Positions 1 through 7,370 are shown, numbered from the stretch's first letter. The stretch: DNA of 40,664 nt from Patescibacteria group bacterium (GCA_023485715.1 JAMCZG010000030.1:1-40664); one strand, 5' to 3'. Numbers and translations are program-made. Notes: generated by a model from the letters alone, not told the origin.

Positions 1-424
1 AATTATTTTGGATTAAAACTTGATAAATCATCGAGTCTAGAATTCCATTTAAAACTCCCTTGTATCCTGCGTGGACAATTCCGATAAATTTTGAAAAAGG
101 ATCGTAAAACAGGATTGGAAGACAATCTGCGGTCGTCGCACAAAGAAAAATATTTTTTTTACTAGTCACTAATCCATCAGTTTTATCAATTACTTGTTTA
201 TTCGCATTTTTAATTATAACAACTTTTTCTCCGTGAACCTGATTCATAAAAATGGCTTGTTCTTTTCTTATTAACAATGTTTTAAAAAACTTATTTAATT
301 TTTTTTCCTCAAAATTTTTATTTTTTATCGGTCCAAATCGCTTAGTCGAAATTCCGCACACAATGTCTGGAAATTTTTGGAATGATTTAAATTTAATAAT
401 ATCAATATCCTTAAACGACAACAT
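1..424 (-). CDS. pgeF: PgeF/YfiH-family polyphenol oxidase-like protein (peptidoglycan editing factor), 3' end missing
   Basis: The gene runs off the left edge of the window; about 141 N-terminal residues are visible. Reading the minus strand from ATG at 424 gives family hallmarks: a NQVHG motif near residue 62, then ATTADCLPILFYDP near residue 96 and IGIVHAGYKG near residue 114. The Cys of TADC and the His of VHAG are metal/active-site ligands in this family (DUF152, once called multicopper polyphenol oxidase or laccase domain). Characterised relatives edit peptidoglycan by removing misincorporated L-Ser, or act as purine nucleosides phosphorylase/deaminase enzymes (FAMIN-like). It follows the murE-like gene, whose stop or ancestral stop lies only 6 to 54 nt upstream, so cotranscription is likely and a peptidoglycan role fits. 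The second half of the protein is outside the window. Family assignment is firm; the exact reaction is not. Confidence 0.88.
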   Translation of the reverse strand, partial: MLSFKDIDIIKFKSFQKFPDIVCGISTKRFGPIKNKNFEEKKLNKFFKTLLIRKEQAIFMNQVHGEKVVIIKNANKQVIDKTDGLVTSKKNIFLCATTADCLPILFYDPFSKFIGIVHAGYKGVLNGILDSMIYQVLIQNN

Positions 425-478
425 TATCTGTTACTTATTTTTAGATTTTATCGCTCTGTTAACGGATGCAAATTTGTA

Positions 479-1672
479 CTAAATGCGATTTACGTTTCCG
501 TAATTCATCGATTTTTCATGGCTTTTTCCCGTTGTTATTACCATATCTCCCTTTTCTGCTATCGAAACGGCAAAATCTATCGCCTCTGACCGGTCGGGAA
601 TTTCGAAAACAATCCGTTTGTCATTTCTTTTCGGAATATAAGATCTATGATCCGTGCTTATAAATCCGTCTTTTATTCCCTCTTTAATTTCCGAAGTTAT
701 TTTATCGACCGCTTCTCCCCGTGGATCTTCTGCTGTTAAAATGATTATATCCGCATATTTCGAAGACGCCTCTCCCATCTTCGCCCGCTTACTAAAATCT
801 CTTTTTCCTGCTGCTCCAAAAACATGGATTAATCTGCTTTTTGCAAGTTTAGAAGCCTCTGGCAATACTTTAAATAAAGAATTCGGGGTATGCGCAAAAT
901 CCACCATTACTGAAAAACTATCATTATAAACAATTTCTTCGCGTCCGATAGGTGCCTTAAAAGTTTCGATCCCTTTCTTAATTTTTAAATAATTTATTCC
1001 GATCGTTTTACAGGCTGCGATCGCGGCCAAAATATTATATTTATTAAATTCTCCGATCAAATTTGATTTGAACGGAAATTCATAGGGGTTTACGTCTGAG
1101 CCTTTTGTTAGTCCGTAGGTTATCCATCTTGTGTTAGAAATTTGTGAACGTAAATTTAAAATTATCTTGTAAGATTCATCGTCTCTATTAATAACCGCAA
1201 CTTTGGCCGTCTTAAAAAGACTGGCTTTTGTTAAAACATAATTGCGGTAAGTTTTGTGGTAATCTAAATGTTCATGTGTAACGTTTGTGATTATACCGAC
1301 ATCAAAATTTATTCCGAATATACGATGTTGATCTAATGCATGGGAAGTTACTTCTAAAACCAGATAATTCTTTTTTCCTTTTTTATTTTTCAGGGCTTTT
1401 TTTAAAAATTTCTGGAGAGCAAAAGAAGATGGGGTTGTTACATGAAACCCTATATCGTACGCTTTTCCGTTTATCAAAGCCCCAACCGACGAAATCATCG
1501 ATACGTTGCACCCCGACTCTTTTAAAATATGATAGATAAGACTAACTGTTGTTGTCTTTCCGTCTGTACCGGTTACTCCGATAACGATTAATTTTCTAGA
1601 AGGAAAAAGATACCAAATGTTGGCTAAAACCGCGACAAATAAATGATAAACATTCTTAATTTTCTGCAACAT
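479..1672 (-). CDS. murE: Short MurE-like Mur ligase (UDP-N-acetylmuramyl-tripeptide synthetase family)
   Basis: An ATP-dependent Mur ligase that adds the third amino acid to UDP-MurNAc-dipeptide in the cytoplasm. The P-loop GVTGTDGKTTT lies at residues 32-42, the substrate loop HVTTPSS at 77-83, the central EVTSHALDQHR and NVTHEHLDYH motifs at 107-139, GRxE at 243-246 followed by DFAHTPNS, and DPRGE at 316-320. The Arg of DPR resembles diaminopimelate-type MurE (DNPR) rather than lysine-type enzymes, a weak hint only. At 397 residues it is about 100 shorter than E. coli MurE: the N-terminal UDP-binding domain is absent and only about 30 residues precede the P-loop. The C-terminus also stops early at an in-frame TAG, after which the frame continues 15 codons to a TAA at 431 (see findings). 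It has its own promoter 7 nt upstream and lies after the penicillin-binding protein gene. Confidence 0.88.
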   Translation of the reverse strand: MLQKIKNVYHLFVAVLANIWYLFPSRKLIVIGVTGTDGKTTTVSLIYHILKESGCNVSMISSVGALINGKAYDIGFHVTTPSSFALQKFLKKALKNKKGKKNYLVLEVTSHALDQHRIFGINFDVGIITNVTHEHLDYHKTYRNYVLTKASLFKTAKVAVINRDDESYKIILNLRSQISNTRWITYGLTKGSDVNPYEFPFKSNLIGEFNKYNILAAIAACKTIGINYLKIKKGIETFKAPIGREEIVYNDSFSVMVDFAHTPNSLFKVLPEASKLAKSRLIHVFGAAGKRDFSKRAKMGEASSKYADIIILTAEDPRGEAVDKITSEIKEGIKDGFISTDHRSYIPKRNDKRIVFEIPDRSEAIDFAVSIAEKGDMVITTGKSHEKSMNYGNVNRI

Positions 1673-1679
1673 AACCCAT

Positions 1680-1708
1680 ATTATACCTCTAATCAGACCA
1701 TTTCTCTA
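1680..1708 (-). promoter_or_regulatory. Promoter of the murE-like gene, predicted leaderless
   Basis: On the minus strand a perfect TATAAT (1680-1685) is preceded by TAGAGA (1703-1708, 4 of 6 matches to TTGACA) with a 17-nt spacer. Only 7 nt separate the -10 box from the ATG at 1672, so transcription should start at or within a base or two of the start codon. Confidence 0.6.
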
Positions 1709-1714
1709 CGGCTT

Positions 1715-3394
1715 TTATTCGCTCGGTGGAATATTATAATAAGTCAAAATATCTTTTGCGATGTCAAAAAATAGAGGAGCTGCTGTTTCAGATCCAAAAA
1801 TGGATGTTGTCGGTTTATCGATAATTACCAACATCGAAAATTTCGGATCATCTGCGGGCGCAAAACCGATAAACGAAGCTATTGTTTTGTTGGGATCATA
1901 ACGACCGGCTATCGGAATCTGAGCCGTTCCGGTTTTTCCTGCTATTCTGTAACCTTTGGGTTTTGCCCATTTTGCTTCTCCGTTATCCACAGCGTATGTC
2001 AATATTTCGGTCATAACTCTTGCTGTTTCTTCCGAAATTGCTCTACTAGATTTTTTTGGCTTAATGTTTATAATCTCTCCCGTTGATGTTTCTATTTTTG
2101 AAACAATATGTGGCTCCATTTTGATTCCCTTGTTTGCGATCGCGGAAAAACCGACCAGAAGTTCGATCGGCGTAACTGAAATTCCTTGCCCAAAACCAGC
2201 TGTTGCCAGATCGATCGGATACCAATCTTTTTCGTTTTTTACACTCGGTGCGACTTCTCCTTGTAGATCTATGCCTGTTAACTCCCCAATACCAAATTTT
2301 TTTAAATAATCGAGCAACCGATCAAGACCCAAAGATTGTACAGCAAAAACCATTCCTGTATTATCGGAGTGTTTAATTACGTCGATCATCGTCGTATCCT
2401 TATAATATTTTTCATTCCATGTTTTAATTTTATAATCATAGATTGTAACAGGGCCGCCACAAATCGGGCATTTTGTATCGGGCTTAACTACTTTGGAATC
2501 TAATGCAGCTGCCATAATTAAGGGTTTAAACGTAGATCCCGGCTCATAAATATTCGATATAAACTGATTTTTATATAAATCCTCCGAGTATTCTTGGTAA
2601 CTCGATGGGTCAAAAGATGGCCATATAGCCATTGAGATTATATTTCCGGTCTTTGGATCCATAACACCAACCATCCCCCCCTCTGCTCCGTATTTTTCTA
2701 CTGCTTGCTTAAGTTTATTTTCGACGATAAATTGGATAGCCCGATCTACGCTCAATATAATATTTCTTCCGTCGACCGATTTTGAATTTTCATTGAGCCG
2801 GGATAATATCGGCTTACCGAATGCATCGTATATTTCGCTTGAAATTCCGGGTTTGCCCTTTAGCTGGCGGTCATAATACCCTTCGAGTCCAAAATAACCT
2901 TTATCTTCTCCCAACTCATTTTTACCGACAATACCGATAATATTTGCCGCCATCGAAGCCTCGGGATAAAAACGGTTATACTCCTCTTGAAATCCAACAC
3001 CGGGCAAGGAAAGTTTTTCTAATTTTGTTTTTGTAGTTATGTCTACCTTTGATTTTATCGGCACCCAAAAACGGTCAAGCGACAAGGAAGCGCTTACAGA
3101 TGCTATTTCGAGGTCCAAAATGGATGAAAAAACGTCGATAGTTTTTTCTTTATCTTTTACTTCTTTTGGGTTAATATAAACAAGATACGCTAATTTGTTG
3201 GCTGCAATCGAAAAATCATCGCTTGTTTTTATTTCTCCCCTTTTTGGCATTAACTTAATGTACCTTCCGTATTGAGATTTCCCGAGCGTTGAAAGTTCTT
3301 CGGCTCTAACAACCTGCCAATAAAAAAGCCTAGTTAAAATTAGAAAAAACAAAAAAACAAAAAGAAAGAAGACAAACCGATATCTCCATTTCAT
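1715..3394 (-). CDS. ftsI: Class B penicillin-binding protein (FtsI/PBP2-type peptidoglycan transpeptidase)
   Basis: A D,D-transpeptidase that cross-links peptidoglycan outside the cytoplasmic membrane, probably the septal enzyme given its dcw neighbours. One N-terminal membrane anchor (residues about 5-27) is followed by the dimerisation/pedestal region and the transpeptidase domain. The active-site motifs are all present: STFK at 287-290 (nucleophile Ser287), SDN at 343-345 and KTGT at 487-490. At 559 residues it is normal for the family; no PASTA repeats are seen. A CPICGG segment at 309-314 lies between the first two motifs, a spot where related proteins also carry a Cys pair; whether it binds a metal or forms a disulphide is not known. 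Its ATG overlaps the stop of the ftsL-like gene by 4 nt (ATGA), implying coupled translation. The choice of FtsI over an elongation PBP2 rests on context. Confidence 0.92.
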   Translation of the reverse strand: MKWRYRFVFFLFVFLFFLILTRLFYWQVVRAEELSTLGKSQYGRYIKLMPKRGEIKTSDDFSIAANKLAYLVYINPKEVKDKEKTIDVFSSILDLEIASVSASLSLDRFWVPIKSKVDITTKTKLEKLSLPGVGFQEEYNRFYPEASMAANIIGIVGKNELGEDKGYFGLEGYYDRQLKGKPGISSEIYDAFGKPILSRLNENSKSVDGRNIILSVDRAIQFIVENKLKQAVEKYGAEGGMVGVMDPKTGNIISMAIWPSFDPSSYQEYSEDLYKNQFISNIYEPGSTFKPLIMAAALDSKVVKPDTKCPICGGPVTIYDYKIKTWNEKYYKDTTMIDVIKHSDNTGMVFAVQSLGLDRLLDYLKKFGIGELTGIDLQGEVAPSVKNEKDWYPIDLATAGFGQGISVTPIELLVGFSAIANKGIKMEPHIVSKIETSTGEIINIKPKKSSRAISEETARVMTEILTYAVDNGEAKWAKPKGYRIAGKTGTAQIPIAGRYDPNKTIASFIGFAPADDPKFSMLVIIDKPTTSIFGSETAAPLFFDIAKDILTYYNIPPSE

Positions 3395-3675
3395 TGTCGA
3401 ATAGCCAACGGCAGAGGATTAGTCAAAACGACCTGTGATTTTTCCTTAATAAAACCCGCTCGTAAAGCTTCAGACGAAATCACGGTATAAGAAGACTCCG
3501 ATAATAATTTTTCCCGCAACACATAATTATCTTTTTTGTAGTTATCGATTTCTTTGTTAATCTGTTCCACTAAAACACCTTTTGTCGACAAACTATTAGA
3601 AACAATAATTTGCAGCACCGATAATAATATTACGGTAAAAATCATGAATCCTATAAAATATACTGTTTTTTTCAT
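3391..3675 (-). CDS. ftsL: FtsL-like division protein
   Basis: A 94-residue bitopic membrane protein: a short cytoplasmic start (MKKTV), one transmembrane helix at about residues 5-27, then a charged, likely coiled-coil stretch (about 30-62) and a short tail. This size, topology and position between rsmH and the class B PBP gene are those of FtsL, which forms a complex with FtsB and FtsQ to activate septal peptidoglycan synthesis. FtsL sequences are poorly conserved, so the call depends on topology and gene order. The start is 3 nt downstream of the rsmH stop and the stop overlaps the next ATG by 4 nt. Confidence 0.75.
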   Translation of the reverse strand: MKKTVYFIGFMIFTVILLSVLQIIVSNSLSTKGVLVEQINKEIDNYKKDNYVLREKLLSESSYTVISSEALRAGFIKEKSQVVLTNPLPLAIRQ

Positions 3676-3678
3676 ATT

Positions 3679-4587
3679 CTAATTTTCTTTTTCAAAAACT
3701 CTTAGCTTTGCGCTTCTGCTCCTCCTGTTTATTCTTAATTCTTCTATGCCCGGTGTAATCGGCTTATTCGTAATTATCTTTCCTAGTTTTTCGTTCATAA
3801 ATTGTTCAAAACTTTTTTTTACTATTCTGTCCTCGAGCGAATGAAAAGATATTACCCCTATTCTTCCTCCCTTTCTCAAAATTTTTACTGCCTTTGGCAG
3901 GGCTTCTTCGATATTTTTTAATTCACTGTTTACTGCGATCCTTAACGCCTGAAATACTCTTTTACTGATGTCTGCCAACTTTTGACTATTAATTTCTTTT
4001 TCGATCCCGTAAGTTTTCTTTAATAAAGAAACTAAATCTTCCGTTGTTTCGATCGGATTTATTCCACGGGTCCGAACAATATCCTTAGAAATGGCGTGAG
4101 CACGATGTTCCTCACCCAATTTAGTAAAGAGCTCGTATAATTCTCCTTTATTAAGCGCCTTTAAAAGATCCGCCGCGGTTACTTGGCCCGATTTACCGGA
4201 TGTGTCCATCCGCATATCGAGTCTTCCTTTTTTTTGAAAAGAAAATCCCCGATCTTCTGATTCGATTTGGTGACTCGAGACTCCTAAATCAAAAATGATT
4301 CCGTCGACGTTTTCAAAGCTATTTAAATGTGCAATCTCATCTATATCCTTAAAGTTACCGTGAACCAATGTCAATTTTAAATTTGAAATTTGAAATTTGA
4401 AATTTTCTTCAACATATTTAATCGCTTCTTTGTCAACATCTAATCCTAAAACGATTCCTTCCCTCTTCAAAATTTCACCAGTGTGTCCCCCTCCACCCAA
4501 AGTTGCGTCAATATATTTTCCGTCTTTTTTAACCCGTAAAGACTCTATAATCTCGTTTAAAAGTACGGGCTTATGAAAATCACTCAT
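3679..4587 (-). CDS. rsmH: RsmH (MraW), 16S rRNA C1402 N4-methyltransferase
   Basis: An S-adenosylmethionine-dependent enzyme that methylates N4 of C1402 in the 16S rRNA decoding centre. Motif I is ATLGGGGHTGE at residues 28-38; further conserved blocks are DLGVSSHQIES, DRGFSFQKKGRLDMRMD, RVFQALRIAVNSEL and GVISFHSLEDRIVK. Its 302 residues are close to the family length. It sits in the usual place between mraZ and ftsL, and its start overlaps the mraZ stop by 8 nt. An oddity is residues about 62-73 (NFKFQISNLKL), encoded by a 7-bp tandem repeat: this looks like a small insertion just before the conserved VHGNF segment. Confidence 0.95.
   Translation of the reverse strand: MSDFHKPVLLNEIIESLRVKKDGKYIDATLGGGGHTGEILKREGIVLGLDVDKEAIKYVEENFKFQISNLKLTLVHGNFKDIDEIAHLNSFENVDGIIFDLGVSSHQIESEDRGFSFQKKGRLDMRMDTSGKSGQVTAADLLKALNKGELYELFTKLGEEHRAHAISKDIVRTRGINPIETTEDLVSLLKKTYGIEKEINSQKLADISKRVFQALRIAVNSELKNIEEALPKAVKILRKGGRIGVISFHSLEDRIVKKSFEQFMNEKLGKIITNKPITPGIEELRINRRSRSAKLRVFEKEN
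4379..4406 (-). repeat. 7-bp tandem repeat inside rsmH
   Basis: Four contiguous copies of AAATTTG on the plus strand (4379-4385, 4386-4392, 4393-4399, then AAATTTT at 4400-4406) lie in frame-compatible coding sequence and specify the NFKFQISNLKL segment of RsmH. Confidence 0.9.
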
Positions 4588-5020
4588 TTTTCTCTCCGTT
4601 TTTGACTAGCCTTTGAGAGATCGAGTCTATATTTTTTTCAAGGTTCTGTCTGTAATCTTCCCAAATCTGTCTATCCCAGATCTCTACGTATCTGGATAAA
4701 CCTAAGAATATAACTTCGTTTTTAATCTTTGCAAAGCTTCGTAAGTAGAGAGGTATAATAAACCTTCCCTTGCGATCGAGCTCAACGTTTGTTGCCCCGC
4801 CGAGTAAAAAACGCTGTGTTTCGCGCGCCTCTGATTGAATAAAAGGCTTTCCTTCTGTCCCTTCGAGGAGCGCTTTCCAGTTTTCTTCTGATACGACGAT
4901 GAGTGAATTTTCATATCCAAAAGTTATTATTAATTTTTCACCGAGTATTTCTCTAAATTTTTTCGGAAAAGCGATTCTTCCTTTTGCTCCGACTTTTCCA
5001 TCATATTGTCCGATCAACAT
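4580..5020 (-). CDS. mraZ: MraZ, transcriptional regulator of the division and cell-wall cluster
   Basis: A DNA-binding protein of the SpoVT-AbrB fold that forms rings and regulates the dcw operon, usually as a repressor. Both half-repeats are clear: VGAKGRIAFPKKFR at about residues 10-23 and ELDRKGRFIIPLYLR near 81-95. The start is placed at the ATG at 5018-5020 (146 residues, normal for MraZ) because an AGGAGG Shine-Dalgarno lies 7 nt upstream and the protein then starts MLIGQYDGKV as in relatives. A longer reading frame up to 5131 would translate through the promoter and operator and is rejected. It is the first gene of mraZ-rsmH-ftsL-PBP and is very probably autoregulated through the repeats at 5036-5073. 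Confidence 0.95.
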   Translation of the reverse strand: MLIGQYDGKVGAKGRIAFPKKFREILGEKLIITFGYENSLIVVSEENWKALLEGTEGKPFIQSEARETQRFLLGGATNVELDRKGRFIIPLYLRSFAKIKNEVIFLGLSRYVEIWDRQIWEDYRQNLEKNIDSISQRLVKNGEKNE

Positions 5021-5027
5021 ATTCCTG

Positions 5028-5033
5028 CCTCCT
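5028..5033 (-). promoter_or_regulatory. Shine-Dalgarno of mraZ
   Basis: AGGAGG on the minus strand, 7 nt from the ATG at 5020. It decides the mraZ start and is the strongest ribosome-binding site noticed in the window. Confidence 0.85.
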
Positions 5034-5035
5034 GG

Positions 5036-5073
5036 TCCACTTTTTCCCACTTTGGACCACTTTAATCCATTTT
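5036..5073 (-). promoter_or_regulatory. MraZ operator: four direct repeats at 10-bp period
   Basis: On the minus strand, AAAATGG (5073-5067), AAAGTGG (5063-5057), AAAGTGG (5053-5047) and AAAGTGG (5043-5037) are spaced exactly 10 bp, one helical turn. Known MraZ sites are TGGG-containing direct repeats with about this spacing, and AAAGTGG-type boxes are described for Mollicutes (from memory). The first copy overlaps the probable -10 box. Confidence 0.85.
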
Positions 5074-5097
5074 GAGATATTTTTCGTGCCTTGTCAA
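5069..5097 (-). promoter_or_regulatory. Promoter of the mraZ-rsmH-ftsL-PBP operon
   Basis: A perfect TTGACA (5092-5097) and CAAAAT (5069-5074, 4 of 6 matches to TATAAT) are separated by 17 nt on the minus strand. The -10 box shares bases with the first MraZ repeat, so bound MraZ would block polymerase. Confidence 0.7.
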
Positions 5098-5173
5098 TAG
5101 GGAAAAAGACCAGAATAGTGTGACATACCAATAAAAAACACTAAATAGAAAATTGAGGTAAAATTCTCGAGGA

Positions 5174-5641
5174 TTACTCTACGCTTTGTTCCGCCTGATA
5201 AATATTTCCATCCGCTTTTGTGATTTTAAGAAGAATTTTTATATCTGTTACTCCTTGGTCGTAATGACACACATCAGAACACGTACCAAGTTTTATTTCT
5301 TTGTTTATTACCGAATCTGAGGGTGTTACCTCAACATGTCCGATTGCCCCCCTGGAAACTTTTTCTCCTTTTACCATCGCAAAATATGTTAATTCGTAAT
5401 CGATAGTACTTATTCCCTCAAGTTTTGTAAGCTTCATATAAACGACAGTTTCATCAGGGGATAAAGTTAAGCTCAAACCTAATTCTGACGGATCTATCGT
5501 CGGAACAACCATTTCTGTTGTCAGCGCAGTCGAGTTTTCCGAGGTATTTGGCTTTGATTTACTTCCAATAAAATAATAATATCCCCCTCCTATGACTAAA
5601 ATAATTACAACTATTAGAATAACAATTATTTTTTTATTCAT
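5174..5641 (-). CDS. Membrane-anchored protein of unknown function
   Basis: Not recognised. The 155 residues start with MNKK and a strongly hydrophobic helix (about 4-27), read as an uncleaved signal anchor, followed by a Ser/Thr/Asn-rich linker and an extracytoplasmic part. That part (about 45-155) has alternating hydrophobic residues and looks beta-rich, with two cysteines four residues apart (CSDVC) near residue 125 that could form a disulphide. The ATG lies inside the last codons of the preceding gene (8-nt overlap), so it is translated with that gene and is the last of the glyQS transcript. An extracytoplasmic beta-sandwich domain is a reasonable guess, but no family can be named. Confidence 0.7.
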   Translation of the reverse strand: MNKKIIVILIVVIILVIGGGYYYFIGSKSKPNTSENSTALTTEMVVPTIDPSELGLSLTLSPDETVVYMKLTKLEGISTIDYELTYFAMVKGEKVSRGAIGHVEVTPSDSVINKEIKLGTCSDVCHYDQGVTDIKILLKITKADGNIYQAEQSVE

Positions 5642-6011
5642 TTAATTTCCTATCTCCTGCTCTTGTAAAAAATTCTCCTTCCTTAAGTAAAAAAGTCTCT
5701 CCAAGGTAAATCAAACGCCCTTTTGCCCCAACCTTAACAAGCCTTTCTATCATTTCATCCTTCGAAAAAAGAACTTTACCGTCTTTAATTCCAATATTTC
5801 CGTCTATATGGGATCCCATCCAATCAATTGGCCCATTTTGAGTCGGGAAACGGTCACGAACATAACTACTTCCCGCTAAACTCATCTCAAACTCATGGAT
5901 TTCGCCATCGTTCTTTTCTCCGGCCGAAACTAATTTTTTTGCCCCAGAAACCATTTCTGGTTTTTTAGCCGGTTTAACAATTGATCTTAAAAATTCTTTA
6001 ACACCCGGCAT
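5634..6011 (-). CDS. Conserved-looking hypothetical protein downstream of glyQS
   Basis: Not recognised. An ATG at 6011 gives 125 residues (MPGVKEFLRS); an in-frame TTG at 6047 would add 12 residues but has no Shine-Dalgarno, so the ATG is preferred. The protein is soluble, with a Lys-rich start (PAKKPEMVSGAKKLVS) and a compact charged region containing GSSYVRDRFPTQNGPIDWMGSHIDG and a KVGAKGRLIYLGE stretch. No catalytic motif is evident. It follows glyQS by 37 nt and overlaps the next gene by 8 nt. The base composition and codon use look like the neighbours, so it is likely a real gene. Confidence 0.65.
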   Translation of the reverse strand: MPGVKEFLRSIVKPAKKPEMVSGAKKLVSAGEKNDGEIHEFEMSLAGSSYVRDRFPTQNGPIDWMGSHIDGNIGIKDGKVLFSKDEMIERLVKVGAKGRLIYLGETFLLKEGEFFTRAGDRKLNE

Positions 6012-6048
6012 AAAAAAAATCTTAACAAATAATAGATATTCTTGCAAG

Positions 6049-7332
6049 TTATTTAAGGGACTTGCTGAAATAATCTATTAGATCTTCAATTTTCACTCTT
6101 TCCTGTTTTGCCGTATCCCTGTCTCTGACAGTTACGGTTTTATCTTCCAGGCTCTGAAAGTCCACTGTTACGCAAAACGGGGTGCCGATTTCGTCCTGGG
6201 CAAAATAGCGTTTTCCGATATTTCCTCTGTCATCAAACATTATAAGACCATCAACGCCTTTTTTTATTTCTTCGTGAATTTTTTTTGCTAAGTTTATTAA
6301 CTCGGGTTTATTCGAAAGAAGAGGAAAAACCGCGACTTTAACGGGTGCGAGTCTCGGGTGAAGTTTTAAAACAATCCTTTTTTCTTCTTCGAAATAAGAA
6401 TCTATTAGGAAAAATAACGCTGCGCGGTCGACCCCCCCCGATGTTTCGATCACCCATGGTACATACTCCTCCCCTGTCTCTGTATCTTTATATGTAAGGC
6501 GATGGTTTTTTAGATCGAAATCGCCTCTGTGATGGATTCCCTCAAACTCGCTCCAGCCAAACGGCGCGCTATATTCGATATCTTCGGCAAATCTCGCGTA
6601 ATGCGCGCGATCTTTTGGATCGTGCTCCTTAAACCGTAAATTGTCTTTTCTCATCCCTAAACTTAAATACCATCCGAGTCTTTTGTCCTTCCAATAATTA
6701 AACGTTTCATGGCCTTTGTCTTCGTCGGGTTTTATAAAATATTCAAGCTCCATTTGCTCGAACTCTCTACTTCGAAAGTTTAGGTTACCGGGTGTTATTT
6801 CGTTTCTGAATGCTTTTCCGATTTGCGCGATGCCAAAGGGGATTTTAATACGTGTCGAATCGACAACATTCCCAAAATTTACAAAAACTCCCTGAGTTAT
6901 TTCCCCGCGTAAATAAGCTCTTTTCTTTTCTTCCTCAGTTGTGCCGATATATACTTCGGTCAATAAATTAAATTTTTTGGGAGATGTAAATTCTCCGCCG
7001 CAATCCGGACATTTATTTCCTTCTACTTTGTCTGCCCTAAACCTGTGATGGCATTTTTTACATTCAACTAACGGATCTGTAAACGCCGTTACGTGACCTG
7101 AAGTTTCCCAAACTTTCGGGTTCATTATTATCGCGGCATCTAGCCCCACCACATCGTCCCGGTCGTAAACCATGCTTTTCCACCACTGTTTTTTAATATT
7201 ATTTTTGAGCTCTACCCCTAAGGGTCCGAAATCCCAAAATCCGCCAAAACCCCCGTAAATTTCTGATCCCTGAAAAATAAAACCGCGCCTTTTACAAAGC
7301 GCAGTAATCTTATCCATTTTCCCCATGTCCAT
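6049..7332 (-). CDS. glyQS: Glycyl-tRNA synthetase, homodimeric (GlyQS) type
   Basis: A class II aminoacyl-tRNA synthetase that attaches glycine to tRNA-Gly in the cytoplasm. The N-terminus has RRGFIFQGSEIYGG followed by GFWDFGPLG, typical of the alpha2 enzyme. A zinc-ribbon-like insertion carries Cys91, Cys94, Cys108 and Cys111. Motif 2 is FRNEITPG onward (175-199, with EFEQMELEYF) and motif 3 is ETSGGVDRAALFFL near 305. The anticodon-binding domain starts near KVAVFPL (about 333) and runs to the end. At 427 residues it is slightly shorter than B. subtilis-type relatives. The chosen ATG at 7332 lies 6 nt from an extended -10 box; a second Met (MGK) at residue 3 and third at 6 are alternatives. 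It is the first gene of a three-gene unit. Confidence 0.95.
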   Translation of the reverse strand: MDMGKMDKITALCKRRGFIFQGSEIYGGFGGFWDFGPLGVELKNNIKKQWWKSMVYDRDDVVGLDAAIIMNPKVWETSGHVTAFTDPLVECKKCHHRFRADKVEGNKCPDCGGEFTSPKKFNLLTEVYIGTTEEEKKRAYLRGEITQGVFVNFGNVVDSTRIKIPFGIAQIGKAFRNEITPGNLNFRSREFEQMELEYFIKPDEDKGHETFNYWKDKRLGWYLSLGMRKDNLRFKEHDPKDRAHYARFAEDIEYSAPFGWSEFEGIHHRGDFDLKNHRLTYKDTETGEEYVPWVIETSGGVDRAALFFLIDSYFEEEKRIVLKLHPRLAPVKVAVFPLLSNKPELINLAKKIHEEIKKGVDGLIMFDDRGNIGKRYFAQDEIGTPFCVTVDFQSLEDKTVTVRDRDTAKQERVKIEDLIDYFSKSLK

Positions 7333-7338
7333 ACTCGT

Positions 7339-7347
7339 ATAATAGCA
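7339..7347 (-). promoter_or_regulatory. Extended -10 promoter of glyQS, predicted leaderless
   Basis: Minus-strand TGC-TATTAT is an extended -10 element ending 6 nt before the ATG at 7332. No good -35 hexamer is seen, as is common for extended -10 promoters. Confidence 0.55.
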
Positions 7348-7370
7348 GAATTTAAAAGATTGATAAAGTC

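Noticed and set aside
479..481. TAG as a recoded sense codon
   Set aside because: TAG also ends other genes here (23666 and 26023), and a single Trp-position TAG is better explained by a mutation or error.
309..482. A plus-strand gene overlapping pgeF and the end of murE
   Set aside because: The frame is antisense to conserved PgeF motifs and has a low-complexity Phe/Leu/Asn-rich product.
4379..4406. A CRISPR-like array from the short tandem repeats
   Set aside because: Units are 7 bp, contiguous and without spacers, and lie inside a coding frame; no cas genes are present.
5021..5131. A longer mraZ start, 37 codons upstream of the ATG at 5020
   Set aside because: That stretch holds the promoter, four operator repeats and the Shine-Dalgarno, and the MraZ family starts at MLIGQY.
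5132..5173. A terminator between the glyQS unit and the mraZ promoter
   Set aside because: The CTCGAG-containing stretch has only a weak, imperfect stem and no clean T-run.
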